DNA of 64,000 nucleotides from Phycisphaerae bacterium (GTDB lineage: Bacteria > Planctomycetota > Phycisphaerae > UBA1845 > Fen-1342): contig JANQNU010000070.1 of NCBI GenBank assembly GCA_028279405.1, positions 150,535 through 214,534 of the forward strand. Reading direction: 5' to 3'. The translations under genes were made by a program, and so were the position numbers. Below the pieces are notes generated by a model. That model ran no database searches. It was not told where the DNA came from and saw nothing but the letters and a program-made list of their open reading frames with translations. Position 1 is the stretch's first letter; every line of letters begins with the position of its first letter. Positions 51,540 to 60,410 of this stretch are shown here, piece after piece.

Positions 51540-53201
51540 TCAACGTCCCTGCCAATTGAGCCGGTAGGCGCGCAACACGCCGCCCTGCGGACGCGGCTGT
51601 TCCAGAACCCTCTCCAACGTCTCGGCGATTCCTGATGTCTCCAGCTTTCCGACGAGCTTCCGATTCCCTTCTGTCTCGAACCCGTCGCCGAGTTCGATCA
51701 GGAAGTAAGCCGGTCGCTGCTCCTGCAACATGGTCACGAGCCGGTGGGCGAACTCCGGCTGTTCGGGCCACGAAAGCCATACCGCGTCGCAGTAAAAGGC
51801 GACGCGCCGCGCACTACTCCCACTCATGATCCGCCGACCGGCGATCGTAGGATCGAACTCCCTGAGACGTCGCGCCGCATCCACCAGAAACCGGTCGGCG
51901 TGGTTCGGCTGCCGTAGCGAGTACAGCAACAACGGCAGGAACACGACCGCAAGTACCACCATCGCGCCGGCCGAGTGCCTCCGAGCCCGAAGTCGGTCCA
52001 TTACCCCGACCAACGCCAATACCGCATAGGGCATCAGCAAGCTCAGCACCGGCAACAGGTGCCGTTGCGCGAGATAACCCTCGCGTTTGAGCAGAAGTGC
52101 AAGTACCGCGACATGTGAAACCAGCAGCATCATCAGAAACCGGTTGTGCGAGTCGCCCAAGCGCCGCCCGATCATGACCAACCCCACGAACGCCAGCAAC
52201 GGAATCACGATCCGGCCAGCGCGAAACAACTCGTGCACCACGGTCGGCGCCAGCATGAGCCAGCCCGGATCCTGTCGTTCGAGACGCGCCGCGATCGGTC
52301 CGCGGCGAGCCGCCACCGGCGCCGAAACCAATTCGCTCGATGCCACACTCACCGTTGCCGGCGGCGCGGTCACGCTCCCGAGAAGCAACTCCAACGGGTC
52401 CTTCTTGTTCGAGAAGCTCCCCGTGAGCCACCAGTAAGGCCCCGCCAACAATGCGAAACCGACCAGCACCAACACCACGCGCGCCACAACGCGCCGAGCC
52501 CCGTCTCGCCGGCAGTGGGCGATCAGGAACACCACCGCAACCAGCGCCACGAGAGCGCCCTCTTGTCGCGTCAGAAAAGCGAGCCCCGCGAGAATGCCGG
52601 CACCAAGCGCCGCTCGTCGAGCCGAACTGCGCGCAAAACAGAGCACGGCACCAAGATAAAAACACAGATGCAGCTCGTCAGCCATCACGTCGGCACTATG
52701 CCACACATTGAGTGGCAGAAAGCCGGCAAGCAGCCAGCCAAAGTTACGCGCCACTGAGAGCCGAACCGCGCCGGAACAGCGCTCGGCGACCAGGCGGCAC
52801 AGCGCACCGGTCAGCAGGATCACTCCCAATCCGCTCGCGAGCGTGATAATCTGCCCCGCGACAATCCAGACCGTCGGCGTTGCCGGCGCTCCGCACGAAC
52901 GTAACGCCGCGAACGAGGCGCCGATCAACGTCGGAAACAACGGGTGCTGAACCGCGTCGGGTGTCTGCAGATATCCCACCCCCTGTGCCCGCAATTGCTG
53001 CGCGTAAGTGCAAAAGGCTGCCCCGTCGCGCGAAACGCATGGCAACGTGATCGCCAGGATCAATCGCAACACAAGAGCGCTCGCGAGGATCACAATCGCC
53101 GAGCGGACCGTCGAGGATCGAGAGCCGGCGTCGGATGCACGCTTCTCACCGCTCGCCGCCGACATGTCCGACGGCCCGGTTTGCTGATCCGCTTGCGACA
53201 T
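51540..53201 (-). CDS. GT-C fold glycosyltransferase (PMT/ArnT-like) membrane protein
   Basis: 553 residues with about 10-12 hydrophobic segments. The first luminal loop has SRDGAAFCTYAQQL, where Asp is the typical GT-C catalytic or metal residue, and QHPLFPTLI is characteristic of the ArnT/PMT_2 group. LTRQEGALVALVAV is another family block. It would transfer a sugar from a polyprenyl-phosphate donor to a protein, lipid or glycan on the outer face of the inner membrane. The C-terminal soluble part is about 130 residues. It precedes the FG-GAP gene's end on the same strand with a 116-bp gap between them. Confidence 0.82.
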   Translation of the reverse strand: MSQADQQTGPSDMSAASGEKRASDAGSRSSTVRSAIVILASALVLRLILAITLPCVSRDGAAFCTYAQQLRAQGVGYLQTPDAVQHPLFPTLIGASFAALRSCGAPATPTVWIVAGQIITLASGLGVILLTGALCRLVAERCSGAVRLSVARNFGWLLAGFLPLNVWHSADVMADELHLCFYLGAVLCFARSSARRAALGAGILAGLAFLTRQEGALVALVAVVFLIAHCRRDGARRVVARVVLVLVGFALLAGPYWWLTGSFSNKKDPLELLLGSVTAPPATVSVASSELVSAPVAARRGPIAARLERQDPGWLMLAPTVVHELFRAGRIVIPLLAFVGLVMIGRRLGDSHNRFLMMLLVSHVAVLALLLKREGYLAQRHLLPVLSLLMPYAVLALVGVMDRLRARRHSAGAMVVLAVVFLPLLLYSLRQPNHADRFLVDAARRLREFDPTIAGRRIMSGSSARRVAFYCDAVWLSWPEQPEFAHRLVTMLQEQRPAYFLIELGDGFETEGNRKLVGKLETSGIAETLERVLEQPRPQGGVLRAYRLNWQGR

Positions 53202-53317
53202 GTCGCGACTGTAGCGTCGGGACGAATCGCTGCCCAGCGCTCCCCCGGCACAGGGCGCCCCCTACCTCCACAATGGGGCGGGCCACCATGCCCACCCCAA
53301 CCATCCCGAAGGATCGG

Positions 53318-55045
53318 CTAGTCGCCCAATACCGCGGCGACGAAGCCCGTGATGTCGTTGGCCGCAATCTGGCCGTCCCGGTCAGTGTCAGCGTGGTTGC
53401 GGTCGCAGAGCGGATGCGCCGCCGCATAGCCGGCTGGATCGTTGAGGGCCAGGACGAAGGGATTGATATCCGCAACCGACGTGCGGCCATCGCAGTTCAT
53501 GTCGCCGACGGTGGGTCGGACGACCAGTTGCTGGTTGGCCGGAACCGCAACGCGTGTCGTCGTACGGCCGTCCGGCCACTCGACGACCAACTGGTCAACG
53601 ATCGTCGCGGCGCCCAGCCCGAAGAACGACTCTGCAGGCTCCTGGCTCTCGAAACTGATCCCCGCCGTGATCAGTCGACTGTAGCGCACCTCGCCGACCC
53701 GCGCCCGAACCACCGCCCCGATCGCGCGCGCATTCGGACCGTCCATACGCGGTTGGACGACCAGGTAGTTGCCGCGCTGGGCACCGCGGTTCTCCAGCAA
53801 CAGGAGCGGGGCGGGCAGGAACGCACGATCCTGCGACGTCTGAAAGAGATCCTGGTCGCCGTCACGATCGAAATCGATGGTCACCAGCCCGCTGCCGATC
53901 CAGAGGTTGTTGAACCCGAAAACATTCGAGGCATCCTGGAACACGGTCGGTGTCGCGCCGGTGTTGTGAAACAGCTTGGCCGGGTCAAACGACCAGGGGA
54001 TGTCGTTGAAGCCGTTCGTCACCGCGATGTCGAGCAACCCGTCCGCTTCACAGTCCGTGAAGGTCACGCCCCAACCCCAGTGGGCGAACGCGCAATTCGC
54101 CGATTGCGAGACCTCGGTGAAACCTACGTTCTCGCCGTCCCAGTCGTTGCGATAGAGGATGCTATGGCGATCAGGACCACCCCAGCCGTCGATGTTGGTG
54201 ACGTACATGTCGAAGTCGCCGTCGTTGTCGTAGTCGCCCAACGCGACACCCATGTCGTTCCATGCATTGTCGGCGCCGGCCGCGGTTGCGATCTCGTCGA
54301 ACGTGCCATCATGATTGTTGATGAACAGCACGTTCGGCGCAAAATCGATCGCCGAATAGATATCGAGCCAGCCATCATGATTGAAGTCGTGCATCACCGA
54401 CTGCCAATGCGAACGCCGAGCCCAGATTCCGTTCGACGTCGACGTGTCTGTGAAGGTGCCATCCGTGTCGTTGATGAACAGATGCAAACCGCGACCCCAC
54501 ACACCGGCGCAAAGGTCGAGGTAGCCGTCGTTGTTAACGTCACCCGCTGACATGCCGCCAAAGTGGTTGTCCGGCAAAACGACGAAATCCACGTCGAGGC
54601 CCGATCCGGCCGTCACGTCCACGAAGCTTCCGTCGGCCTGCTGTTGGTACAACGTCAGCGTGGACAGGCCATCGCGATCCCCCAGCCAGTAGTCGCTCGC
54701 AACGACGAGGTCGAGGTCACTGTCGCCATCGTAGTCAAACCACAACGCAACCCGATTCCGACGCTCGGAATCCAAACCCACCAACGCCGCGATCTCTTCG
54801 AAACTGCCGTCCCCCCGATTGCGGTACAACTGGTCCGGAGTGTTGGCATCCGTCGGCACGAACAGGTCGATGTCACCATCGTCGTCGTAGTCCGCCGCGG
54901 CCACTCCGCCACCCATTCCATGGGCCATGTCGTAATCCAGAATGCCGCGCTCCACGCCAACGTCGAAGTAGACGGACTGTGCGCGCACCGCACCCACACA
55001 ACAAACCACGAGCGCAACCGCGCTGCAGCGATGCAAAACCAACAT
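53318..55045 (-). CDS. Secreted FG-GAP/ASPIC-UnbV protein with dockerin-like C-terminus
   Basis: 575 residues; signal peptide MLVLHRCSAVALVVCCVGAVRA. A seven-bladed FG-GAP/VCBS propeller (AAADYDDDGDIDLFVPTD, DVNNDGYLDLCAGVWG, DYDNDGDFDMYVTNID and others) is followed by an ASPIC/UnbV domain (about 425-500, LVVQPRMDGPNARAIGAVVRA..VEWPDGRTTT) and a dockerin-like end (GDMNCDGRTSVADIN, DTDRDGQIAANDIT). The CRTAC-like architecture is typical of planctomycete exported binding proteins; ligands unknown. The minus-strand TATACT at 55158-55153 could be its -10 box. Confidence 0.88.
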   Translation of the reverse strand: MLVLHRCSAVALVVCCVGAVRAQSVYFDVGVERGILDYDMAHGMGGGVAAADYDDDGDIDLFVPTDANTPDQLYRNRGDGSFEEIAALVGLDSERRNRVALWFDYDGDSDLDLVVASDYWLGDRDGLSTLTLYQQQADGSFVDVTAGSGLDVDFVVLPDNHFGGMSAGDVNNDGYLDLCAGVWGRGLHLFINDTDGTFTDTSTSNGIWARRSHWQSVMHDFNHDGWLDIYSAIDFAPNVLFINNHDGTFDEIATAAGADNAWNDMGVALGDYDNDGDFDMYVTNIDGWGGPDRHSILYRNDWDGENVGFTEVSQSANCAFAHWGWGVTFTDCEADGLLDIAVTNGFNDIPWSFDPAKLFHNTGATPTVFQDASNVFGFNNLWIGSGLVTIDFDRDGDQDLFQTSQDRAFLPAPLLLLENRGAQRGNYLVVQPRMDGPNARAIGAVVRARVGEVRYSRLITAGISFESQEPAESFFGLGAATIVDQLVVEWPDGRTTTRVAVPANQQLVVRPTVGDMNCDGRTSVADINPFVLALNDPAGYAAAHPLCDRNHADTDRDGQIAANDITGFVAAVLGD

Positions 55046-55256
55046 GTCTCTCCTCCGCGCCCGTAAACGAAGTGACCCCGGTCAGCTACGGACGACTTGT
55101 CGTTGCGTCAGAACGACGCGTGTGAAATGAACACCAATCTGAACCGTCATTCAGTATAGCGTTTTCCGAGCCGCCAAATCCGGTTTTTTCAGGACGGGTC
55201 CCCACCGACCGCCGCCCAAAACTCGGTCTGTCGCCCGACAAACTTGATGTAGTCCG

Positions 55257-55284
55257 TTGACGAATGTGTAGCTTTTACTATATT
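55257..55284 (+). promoter_or_regulatory. Promoter of the outer-membrane protein gene, possibly leaderless
   Basis: TTGACG (55257-55262) and TATATT (55279-55284) with a 16-bp spacer form a good sigma-70-type promoter. Transcription would begin near 55291-55292, exactly at the first ATG of the downstream gene, and no Shine-Dalgarno precedes that ATG. Confidence 0.55.
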
Positions 55285-55291
55285 TCGCGCC

Positions 55292-56224
55292 ATGGACTGC
55301 AAAAGGATGATGGTCATATCGTTGCTCGTGGTCGCACCGGCGGTGGCGCAGACCGCGCCCGACGCGGACCCACCCGCGGAAGACGCCGAAAACACGCCGC
55401 GGACGCTGGAGATCGAACGATTCCCTGGGGAGCGCGCGCGGGATGTCGAAAAACGGAAGGGATGGTATCGCGCGCCGATTGACGAGCCGCTGATCACCGA
55501 CCGACCGGACTTTACCGAGAGCACCGAGGCAGTCCCGATCGGCCGTTTCCAGCTCGAAATGGGCTACACGTTCACCTATGACAAGGAGGACGACGTCAAG
55601 ACGAGCAGCCACACCGCGCCGGAGTTCCTGCTGCGCATCGGTCTTGCGGAGGACTTCGAGTTGCGGCTGATCTGGGAAGGCTACAGCTACGAATTCACGG
55701 CGTTTGAGACGCGCACCCGGGTCGGCCGACCGGTCGACCGCGACGACTGGAGCCAGGGCTCGAACGACTTCAACATCGGATTCAAATACAAGCTGTTCGA
55801 GCAGGACGGTCTTCTGCCACACTTCGGCGTCATTGTCGGGATGAGCATGCCGACCGGTAGCGCGGGGTTCTCGGCCGGCGATGTCGAACCCGAGGCGGTC
55901 CTGCTGTGGGCCTACGATGTCACGGACGACTTCAGCGTGGCGGGTAATGTCGGGCTCTTCCTGCTCAACGACGAAGACGACCACTTCTTCCAGACGAGCG
56001 CCTCTCTGAGCCTCGCATACGCGATCACGGACCGCGTCGGCGTCTACGGAGAGTACTTCGGTTTCTATCCGAACGCCGAGCATGCCGACGCCGCCCATAC
56101 GCTCAACGGCGGCGTAACGTATCTGGTCAACAACAACGTGCAACTGGATTGGCGGGCCGGTGTCGGCCTCAACGAAGAAGCGGACGACTTCTTCACCGGC
56201 GTGGGCATCTCAGTCCGCTGGTAG
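55292..56224 (+). CDS. Outer-membrane beta-barrel protein of the phenol MetA-pathway/transporter family
   Basis: 310 residues. A short signal peptide (MMVISLLVVAPAVAQTAP) is followed by the family-typical ITDRPDFTESTEAVPIGRFQLEMGYTFTYD and alternating amphipathic strands ending VGISVRW with a terminal aromatic, as expected for a barrel. Members are annotated as transporters or phenol-degradation MetA-like proteins, without proven function. An internal ATG at 55307 is possible. Its promoter overlaps the region upstream of the divergent FG-GAP gene. Confidence 0.75.
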   Translation: MDCKRMMVISLLVVAPAVAQTAPDADPPAEDAENTPRTLEIERFPGERARDVEKRKGWYRAPIDEPLITDRPDFTESTEAVPIGRFQLEMGYTFTYDKEDDVKTSSHTAPEFLLRIGLAEDFELRLIWEGYSYEFTAFETRTRVGRPVDRDDWSQGSNDFNIGFKYKLFEQDGLLPHFGVIVGMSMPTGSAGFSAGDVEPEAVLLWAYDVTDDFSVAGNVGLFLLNDEDDHFFQTSASLSLAYAITDRVGVYGEYFGFYPNAEHADAAHTLNGGVTYLVNNNVQLDWRAGVGLNEEADDFFTGVGISVRW

Positions 56225-56327
56225 CGGAACGGGAACTCCGTCGCGCCCCCCTAACGGAGCGCATCGGATACAAGAAAACGTGTGTCATCGGCGATCGCCG
56301 AGACTGAAGAACGAAGGAGCGACGTAC

Positions 56328-56525
56328 ATGCACCATCCCGTGCAATCGGACCAAACCAGGCCGACTCGACGACTCGGCTACCTGCTGACGTTCCTGGCAC
56401 TCAGCCTCTTGCCGGGCTGCTCATTTCAGGAGGCCCTCGCGGACGGGGTGTTCGGCGGCGTCAGCGATACGGTCGCCGGTGCAATCTCGATGACCGTCCT
56501 TCGAATCCTCGGCTTCGAAGGCTGA
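56328..56525 (+). CDS. Small putative lipoprotein
   Basis: 65 residues, ATG with GAAGGAG 9 bases upstream. A Thr/Arg-rich start and hydrophobic segment (GYLLTFLALSLL) end in PGCS, resembling a lipobox though Pro at -2 is unusual. The mature part (CSFQEALADGVFGGVSDTVA..) is short and contains an amphipathic helix. Located 103 bp downstream of the barrel gene and possibly co-transcribed. Function unknown. Confidence 0.65.
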   Translation: MHHPVQSDQTRPTRRLGYLLTFLALSLLPGCSFQEALADGVFGGVSDTVAGAISMTVLRILGFEG

Positions 56526-56557
56526 TGGGCCCTTCGTCGCCAACCAGTAGGTAGGGC

Positions 56558-56577
56558 GCGTTCCATTCAAGGAACGC
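56558..56577. repeat. Palindromic repeat, family E
   Basis: GCGTTCC-ATTCAA-GGAACGC, followed by ACC, relates to 2471-2496. It is immediately followed by the family-B element, so both repeat types cluster after the small lipoprotein gene. Confidence 0.65.
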
Positions 56578-56592
56578 ACCACACCGATCGGA

Positions 56593-56672
56593 GGTGCCCC
56601 ACCTTTCAGGGTGGGGGACGCGTTCGGCCAGCAGGTTCATCTGTCCCCCCAGGGTAGAACCCTGGGGCACCC
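56593..56672. repeat. Family-B double palindrome, copy 1
   Basis: Left hairpin GGTGCCCCACC..GGGTGGGGGAC and right hairpin CCCCAGGGT-AGA-ACCCTGGGG then CACC. The ends are also inversely repeated (GGTGCCCC/GGGGCACC). Copy 2 is at 62870-62950; the right hairpin is identical and the middle is diverged. Confidence 0.8.
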
Positions 56673-56721
56673 GGCAGAAAGGCCGCGTTCCCTTCAAGGC
56701 ACGTCGATCGCGAGAAGCGCC

Positions 56722-59631
56722 TCACTTCTGCGACTTGCTCTCCAGCCATGCAACGCCAGCCCGGATGTTGCCGTAGACATCGCCGTGCCACCCGTGCCCG
56801 CCCTCGTAGGTAACGAGCTTGGTGCTTGCCCCTGCTTTTGCGAGCCGGTCACGAGCCGCTTCGGGAAATCGCATTCCGATGAAATCCTGCGGCGAATGCA
56901 GGATGTACACGGCTTTGCCTTTGGCCGCGGAAAGGTCGGGTAGTCGATTGGGTTTGAAGACGCTCATCGCGATGAACGCTCCCTTCAACGGCGAGTCGGG
57001 CGCGACCAGTGACGCGTAGATGGGTGGCCCGCCGGACGACCATCCAAGCGCAAATACTTTTTTGTTATCGACCGCGTAGCGCGAACCAATATCGTCGGCA
57101 ACCGCTCGTAGGAAAGCCTCGGTCGAAAAGCGCATCCCGTTCCACGGTAGCCCGACCGTCGGCCACACGACCTCACTGGCCTGGTCAGCCGACCATTGTG
57201 GCGCGACAAGCTGCGCTACGAGGTAGTGTTCGTCGACCGCGTTCGCAGCGATGCGCTTGACGAACGGGTGGAAGTCCTCGCCACCGCCGCCACCGGGCAG
57301 CACCAGCAACAACGGACGTCCCCCGGCCGGCACGTTCTCGAAGTCCCCGGGCCCGATCAGAAAGTAGCGCTTCATGGGATCGCCGCCGGCCAGCAACGAT
57401 TGCACCGGAAGTTCGTCATCGCTGTCGGGCATTGCAGTCGCTGCGGATGGCGCATTCTGGCGCCGCTCGACCCGGCGCTTGGCTTTCGCGTCCCGTTGGA
57501 CCGGCGCGAGCGTGGGAATCTCCTGATTGCGCACCGCCTCCGGAAAACGCTGCTTGTTCTTCTCCCACCAGGTGCGCCACCACTTTCCATCGTGCGACTC
57601 GTCGTACTGCACGCCGGTAAGCTCGCCCAGTCCAAAGTATCCCACGCCGTACACGGTGTCGTAGGTGTTGTCGGCATCGATGATCGCAATCATCGTCGGG
57701 ATGGCCTCGACCGCGCCAATTTCGGCCAGCGCGCTGGCGCTATCGTGGAGGTGTCGGCGGCCCTCGCGCGTCTTGAGCTGGGATTTCATGGCCATCACGA
57801 TCGGCTCGACGGCGCACCGTGCCTTGCAACGGCCGAGCAATCGCACGGCGCGAGCGCCGCGACGTTCATCGCCGATCAGCGGCACGAAGCGCCTGCAGAT
57901 CACCTGCTCGTCGGGCTGCAGCGCCGGGATCAGTTCCGCGACCCCGCGATTCAGGTTGCGATCCTGGTGGTCACCCTCGAACAGATCCAACAACCGCTCG
58001 ACAAGCCCCATCTCCTTCGCGATCGCGACCAGGCGCGGCTGATCGTCAATGGCCTGGGAGGGCCGCAGCGCGCGCAAAATCCGTCCCGTGGCCACCGCGT
58101 CACTCTGCATGAGTTTCTCAACGAACGGTCGCCAGTTTGCGACGAGCACGTCTTCCAGCGACTGCTCGCGATAGGTCGCATACCAGCGTTCATAAGCGGA
58201 ATAGTCACTCGCGAAGTCCTGGAACGCGATATCCCGCAAGTAGTTGATCGCCCATTCCTGCACCTTGACCGACGGGTCCGTCATTCCCAGGTGCAACACG
58301 CGCAGCAAGTACGGCGGGTTCGCGACGGACGCCGCCTTGAGCAGCTGCTGCTTGGGGCGGTCCTCGCGCATCTCGGCCCACGCGGTCGAAAGGACCTGCC
58401 AGCCCTCCTCCGGCGTGAGTTTCTCCAGCGCCCGCGCTGCCGCGAACGCGTTCGTCCAGTGAGTGGCGGCGATCAGTGACGCCTTGAGCTTCTTCAGCTC
58501 GGCGCGCAGCTCAACGGCCTCGACCTCGGCATCCTGACGTGCCTGCTCGGCGCGCTGATACAAGAAAGTCATCCCGGCCCCGAACCCCAACCCTGTCAGC
58601 AACGCCACGACCGTCAGCGTTACCAACGCGCGGTAGCGCGCCAACGTCTTGCGCAAGACATACCACCGGCTGTCGCGTTTGGCTTCGATCGGTTCGTTTG
58701 ACAGATACCGTCGCAGGTCAGCGGCGAGGCTTGCTGCCGAGTCATACCGCTCCGCCGGTTCTTTCTTGAGACAACGGCCGACGATCGTGCTCAGGTCGTC
58801 ATCGACCGAACGATCAACAGTCGCGAGCGTCGGCGGATCAACCTCGACGATGTTCGTGATCGCAGCTTGAAGCGAACTGCTGGTATCGTACGGCTGTACG
58901 CCGACCAGCGCGGCATAGAGCATCACACCCAGGCTGTACACGTCGCTGCGCGTGTCGATGTCGTCGCCACTGCCGCGCACTTGTTCCGGGCTGGCCCACG
59001 CGATCGTACCCAGAAACTGACCGTCCTGCGTCACCGCCGTCGCAGTCCGATCGTCGGCTTCGGCGTCGAGCAGCAGCTTACCCAGCCCGAAGTCGAGAAT
59101 ATGTGGCGTGCCTTCCTCATCCACGAGCACATTGGCCGGCTTCAGATCGCGGTGCATCACGCCTCGTTGATGGGCAGCGTGTACCGCGTCGCAGATTCGT
59201 ACGAACAGCGACGCCACTGCACAATGATCGAGCCCGCGATGATGAACGTAATCGTCCAGGCGTTGACCGGGGACGAGTTCCATCGCAAAAAAGTGCCGGT
59301 CGTCGACCGTACCACTATCGTAGACCGCGACGATGTTCGGATGCTGGAGACGGGCCAACAACCGCACCTCGCGCTCGAACCGCTGCCAGCCTGCCCCGGC
59401 CCGGATCACCTTGAGCGCCACGCGGCGCTGCGTGGACTGCTGAACGGCCTCGAAAACCGCACCCTGAGCACCGACGCCGACGCGCCGGACCAGTTCGTAG
59501 CCCGGAATCGCGACAGACGCCGACTCGACGGCCTCCTGGACACGGCTTCGTCGAATCGCTGACGCCTCATCGCGCGCCGCTTGGATCAGGTCTCGATCGG
59601 GTTTCGCTGCATTACCCATCATGATCACCAT
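56722..59631 (-). CDS. Ser/Thr protein kinase - HEAT-like region - alpha/beta hydrolase fusion
   Basis: Up to 969 residues. A PknB-type kinase (about 44-310) has VGVGAQGAVFEAV, the VAIK-type Lys in RVALKVIRA, HRDLKPANVL and DFGLGKLL, so it looks active. A membrane helix (about 340-365, VTLTVVALLTGLGFGAGMTFL) and a coiled/HEAT-like segment (about 370-700) follow. The C-terminal 200 residues form an alpha/beta hydrolase of the dienelactone hydrolase/esterase kind: nucleophile Ser in FALGWSSGGPP, Asp in LHSPQDFIG and His in YEGGHGWHG. Kinase fused to hydrolase in one chain is rare. Start uncertain among ATG/GTG at 59631-59619. The ECF sigma gene lies just upstream (83 bp). Confidence 0.88.
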   Translation of the reverse strand: MVIMMGNAAKPDRDLIQAARDEASAIRRSRVQEAVESASVAIPGYELVRRVGVGAQGAVFEAVQQSTQRRVALKVIRAGAGWQRFEREVRLLARLQHPNIVAVYDSGTVDDRHFFAMELVPGQRLDDYVHHRGLDHCAVASLFVRICDAVHAAHQRGVMHRDLKPANVLVDEEGTPHILDFGLGKLLLDAEADDRTATAVTQDGQFLGTIAWASPEQVRGSGDDIDTRSDVYSLGVMLYAALVGVQPYDTSSSLQAAITNIVEVDPPTLATVDRSVDDDLSTIVGRCLKKEPAERYDSAASLAADLRRYLSNEPIEAKRDSRWYVLRKTLARYRALVTLTVVALLTGLGFGAGMTFLYQRAEQARQDAEVEAVELRAELKKLKASLIAATHWTNAFAAARALEKLTPEEGWQVLSTAWAEMREDRPKQQLLKAASVANPPYLLRVLHLGMTDPSVKVQEWAINYLRDIAFQDFASDYSAYERWYATYREQSLEDVLVANWRPFVEKLMQSDAVATGRILRALRPSQAIDDQPRLVAIAKEMGLVERLLDLFEGDHQDRNLNRGVAELIPALQPDEQVICRRFVPLIGDERRGARAVRLLGRCKARCAVEPIVMAMKSQLKTREGRRHLHDSASALAEIGAVEAIPTMIAIIDADNTYDTVYGVGYFGLGELTGVQYDESHDGKWWRTWWEKNKQRFPEAVRNQEIPTLAPVQRDAKAKRRVERRQNAPSAATAMPDSDDELPVQSLLAGGDPMKRYFLIGPGDFENVPAGGRPLLLVLPGGGGGEDFHPFVKRIAANAVDEHYLVAQLVAPQWSADQASEVVWPTVGLPWNGMRFSTEAFLRAVADDIGSRYAVDNKKVFALGWSSGGPPIYASLVAPDSPLKGAFIAMSVFKPNRLPDLSAAKGKAVYILHSPQDFIGMRFPEAARDRLAKAGASTKLVTYEGGHGWHGDVYGNIRAGVAWLESKSQK

Positions 59632-59714
59632 AGTCCACCTGTACCGCTCTTGTGTAGTCGATGCGCGACCATTGTCGCGTCGTCACGGTTCCAGGCGGAA
59701 AATGGCGGCGGCTG

Positions 59715-60335
59715 TCACGCGCCGGCGGAAAAAAATCGGCTCGTGTCTCCGAGCCGATCGCGCAACAATCGCAGGGCCCGCGCCCGCAGCATGTAGGTCG
59801 CGCCGATGCTGCGTCCCAGCTCACGGGCAACGTCGCCGACCGGCCGCTGCGAAAGGTCGAGTTGCTCGAGCACGGTCCGATAGACCGTCGGCAAGCCGCC
59901 AATGGCAGCGTGCAACTGGTCGGCAACCTCACGACGGTTGACCGCATGACTGGGCGTCGTTCGGCCGCTGACCGCGAGTAGCAGGTCCAAGGAAGCCTGC
60001 TCGAGGCTGGCTGTCGGACCGCTGCCTCCGCCGCGCCGTTGCGCTTCGAGCATCCGGATCGCGTCCAGCAGGTTCCGCTTCGCGATCCGCGTCAGCCAGG
60101 CATCAAAGGCCCGCGTCCCCGTGCCGGCGAACGCCGCGATATCGCAAAAGGCGTCGACACAGGTCTGTTGATAGACGTCCTCGACAGACAGCAGGTGTCG
60201 CCAGCGCTGCGGCAGGTCGGCCTCGATTGCGCGGCAGACCCGTTGAGCGGCAGACTCGAGCAGCGTGCAAAGCGCCTGCTCGTCGCCGTTGCGGGCACGG
60301 TGTAGGACGGTTTCGCTGGAGGATTCAGGGTGCAT
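59715..60335 (-). CDS. ECF-type RNA polymerase sigma factor paired with the kinase gene
   Basis: 206 residues from ATG 60335. Region 2 (SVEDVYQQTCVDAFCDIAAF, TRAFDAWLTRIAKRNLLDAIR) and region 4 (GGLPTVYRTVLEQLDLSQRPVGDVARELGRSIGATYMLRARALRLLRDRL) are recognisable. ECF sigma factors encoded next to kinases of this type are typical of planctomycetes, where phosphorylation may activate them. An in-frame TTG at 60344 overlaps the T-run of the upstream terminator and is less likely. No Shine-Dalgarno precedes the ATG. Confidence 0.85.
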   Translation of the reverse strand: MHPESSSETVLHRARNGDEQALCTLLESAAQRVCRAIEADLPQRWRHLLSVEDVYQQTCVDAFCDIAAFAGTGTRAFDAWLTRIAKRNLLDAIRMLEAQRRGGGSGPTASLEQASLDLLLAVSGRTTPSHAVNRREVADQLHAAIGGLPTVYRTVLEQLDLSQRPVGDVARELGRSIGATYMLRARALRLLRDRLGDTSRFFSAGA

Positions 60336-60342
60336 GGATAAC

Positions 60343-60385
60343 AAAAAAGTGCGTCGACCTCCAAACGAGACCGACGCACTGAAAA
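60343..60385 (-). terminator. Rho-independent terminator of the RRM gene
   Basis: A perfect 9-bp stem, AGTGCGTCG (60348-60356) with CGACGCACT (60372-60380), is followed on the minus strand by TTTTTT. It ends the RRM transcript 25-70 bp after its stop and directly abuts the sigma gene start. Confidence 0.85.
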
Positions 60386-60410
60386 ATCGCCTAATGGCGT
60401 TGCGAAGCGG

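Noticed and set aside
23757..55045. Cellulosome components
   Set aside because: Dockerin-like ends are present but no cohesin, scaffoldin or cellulase was found in the window.
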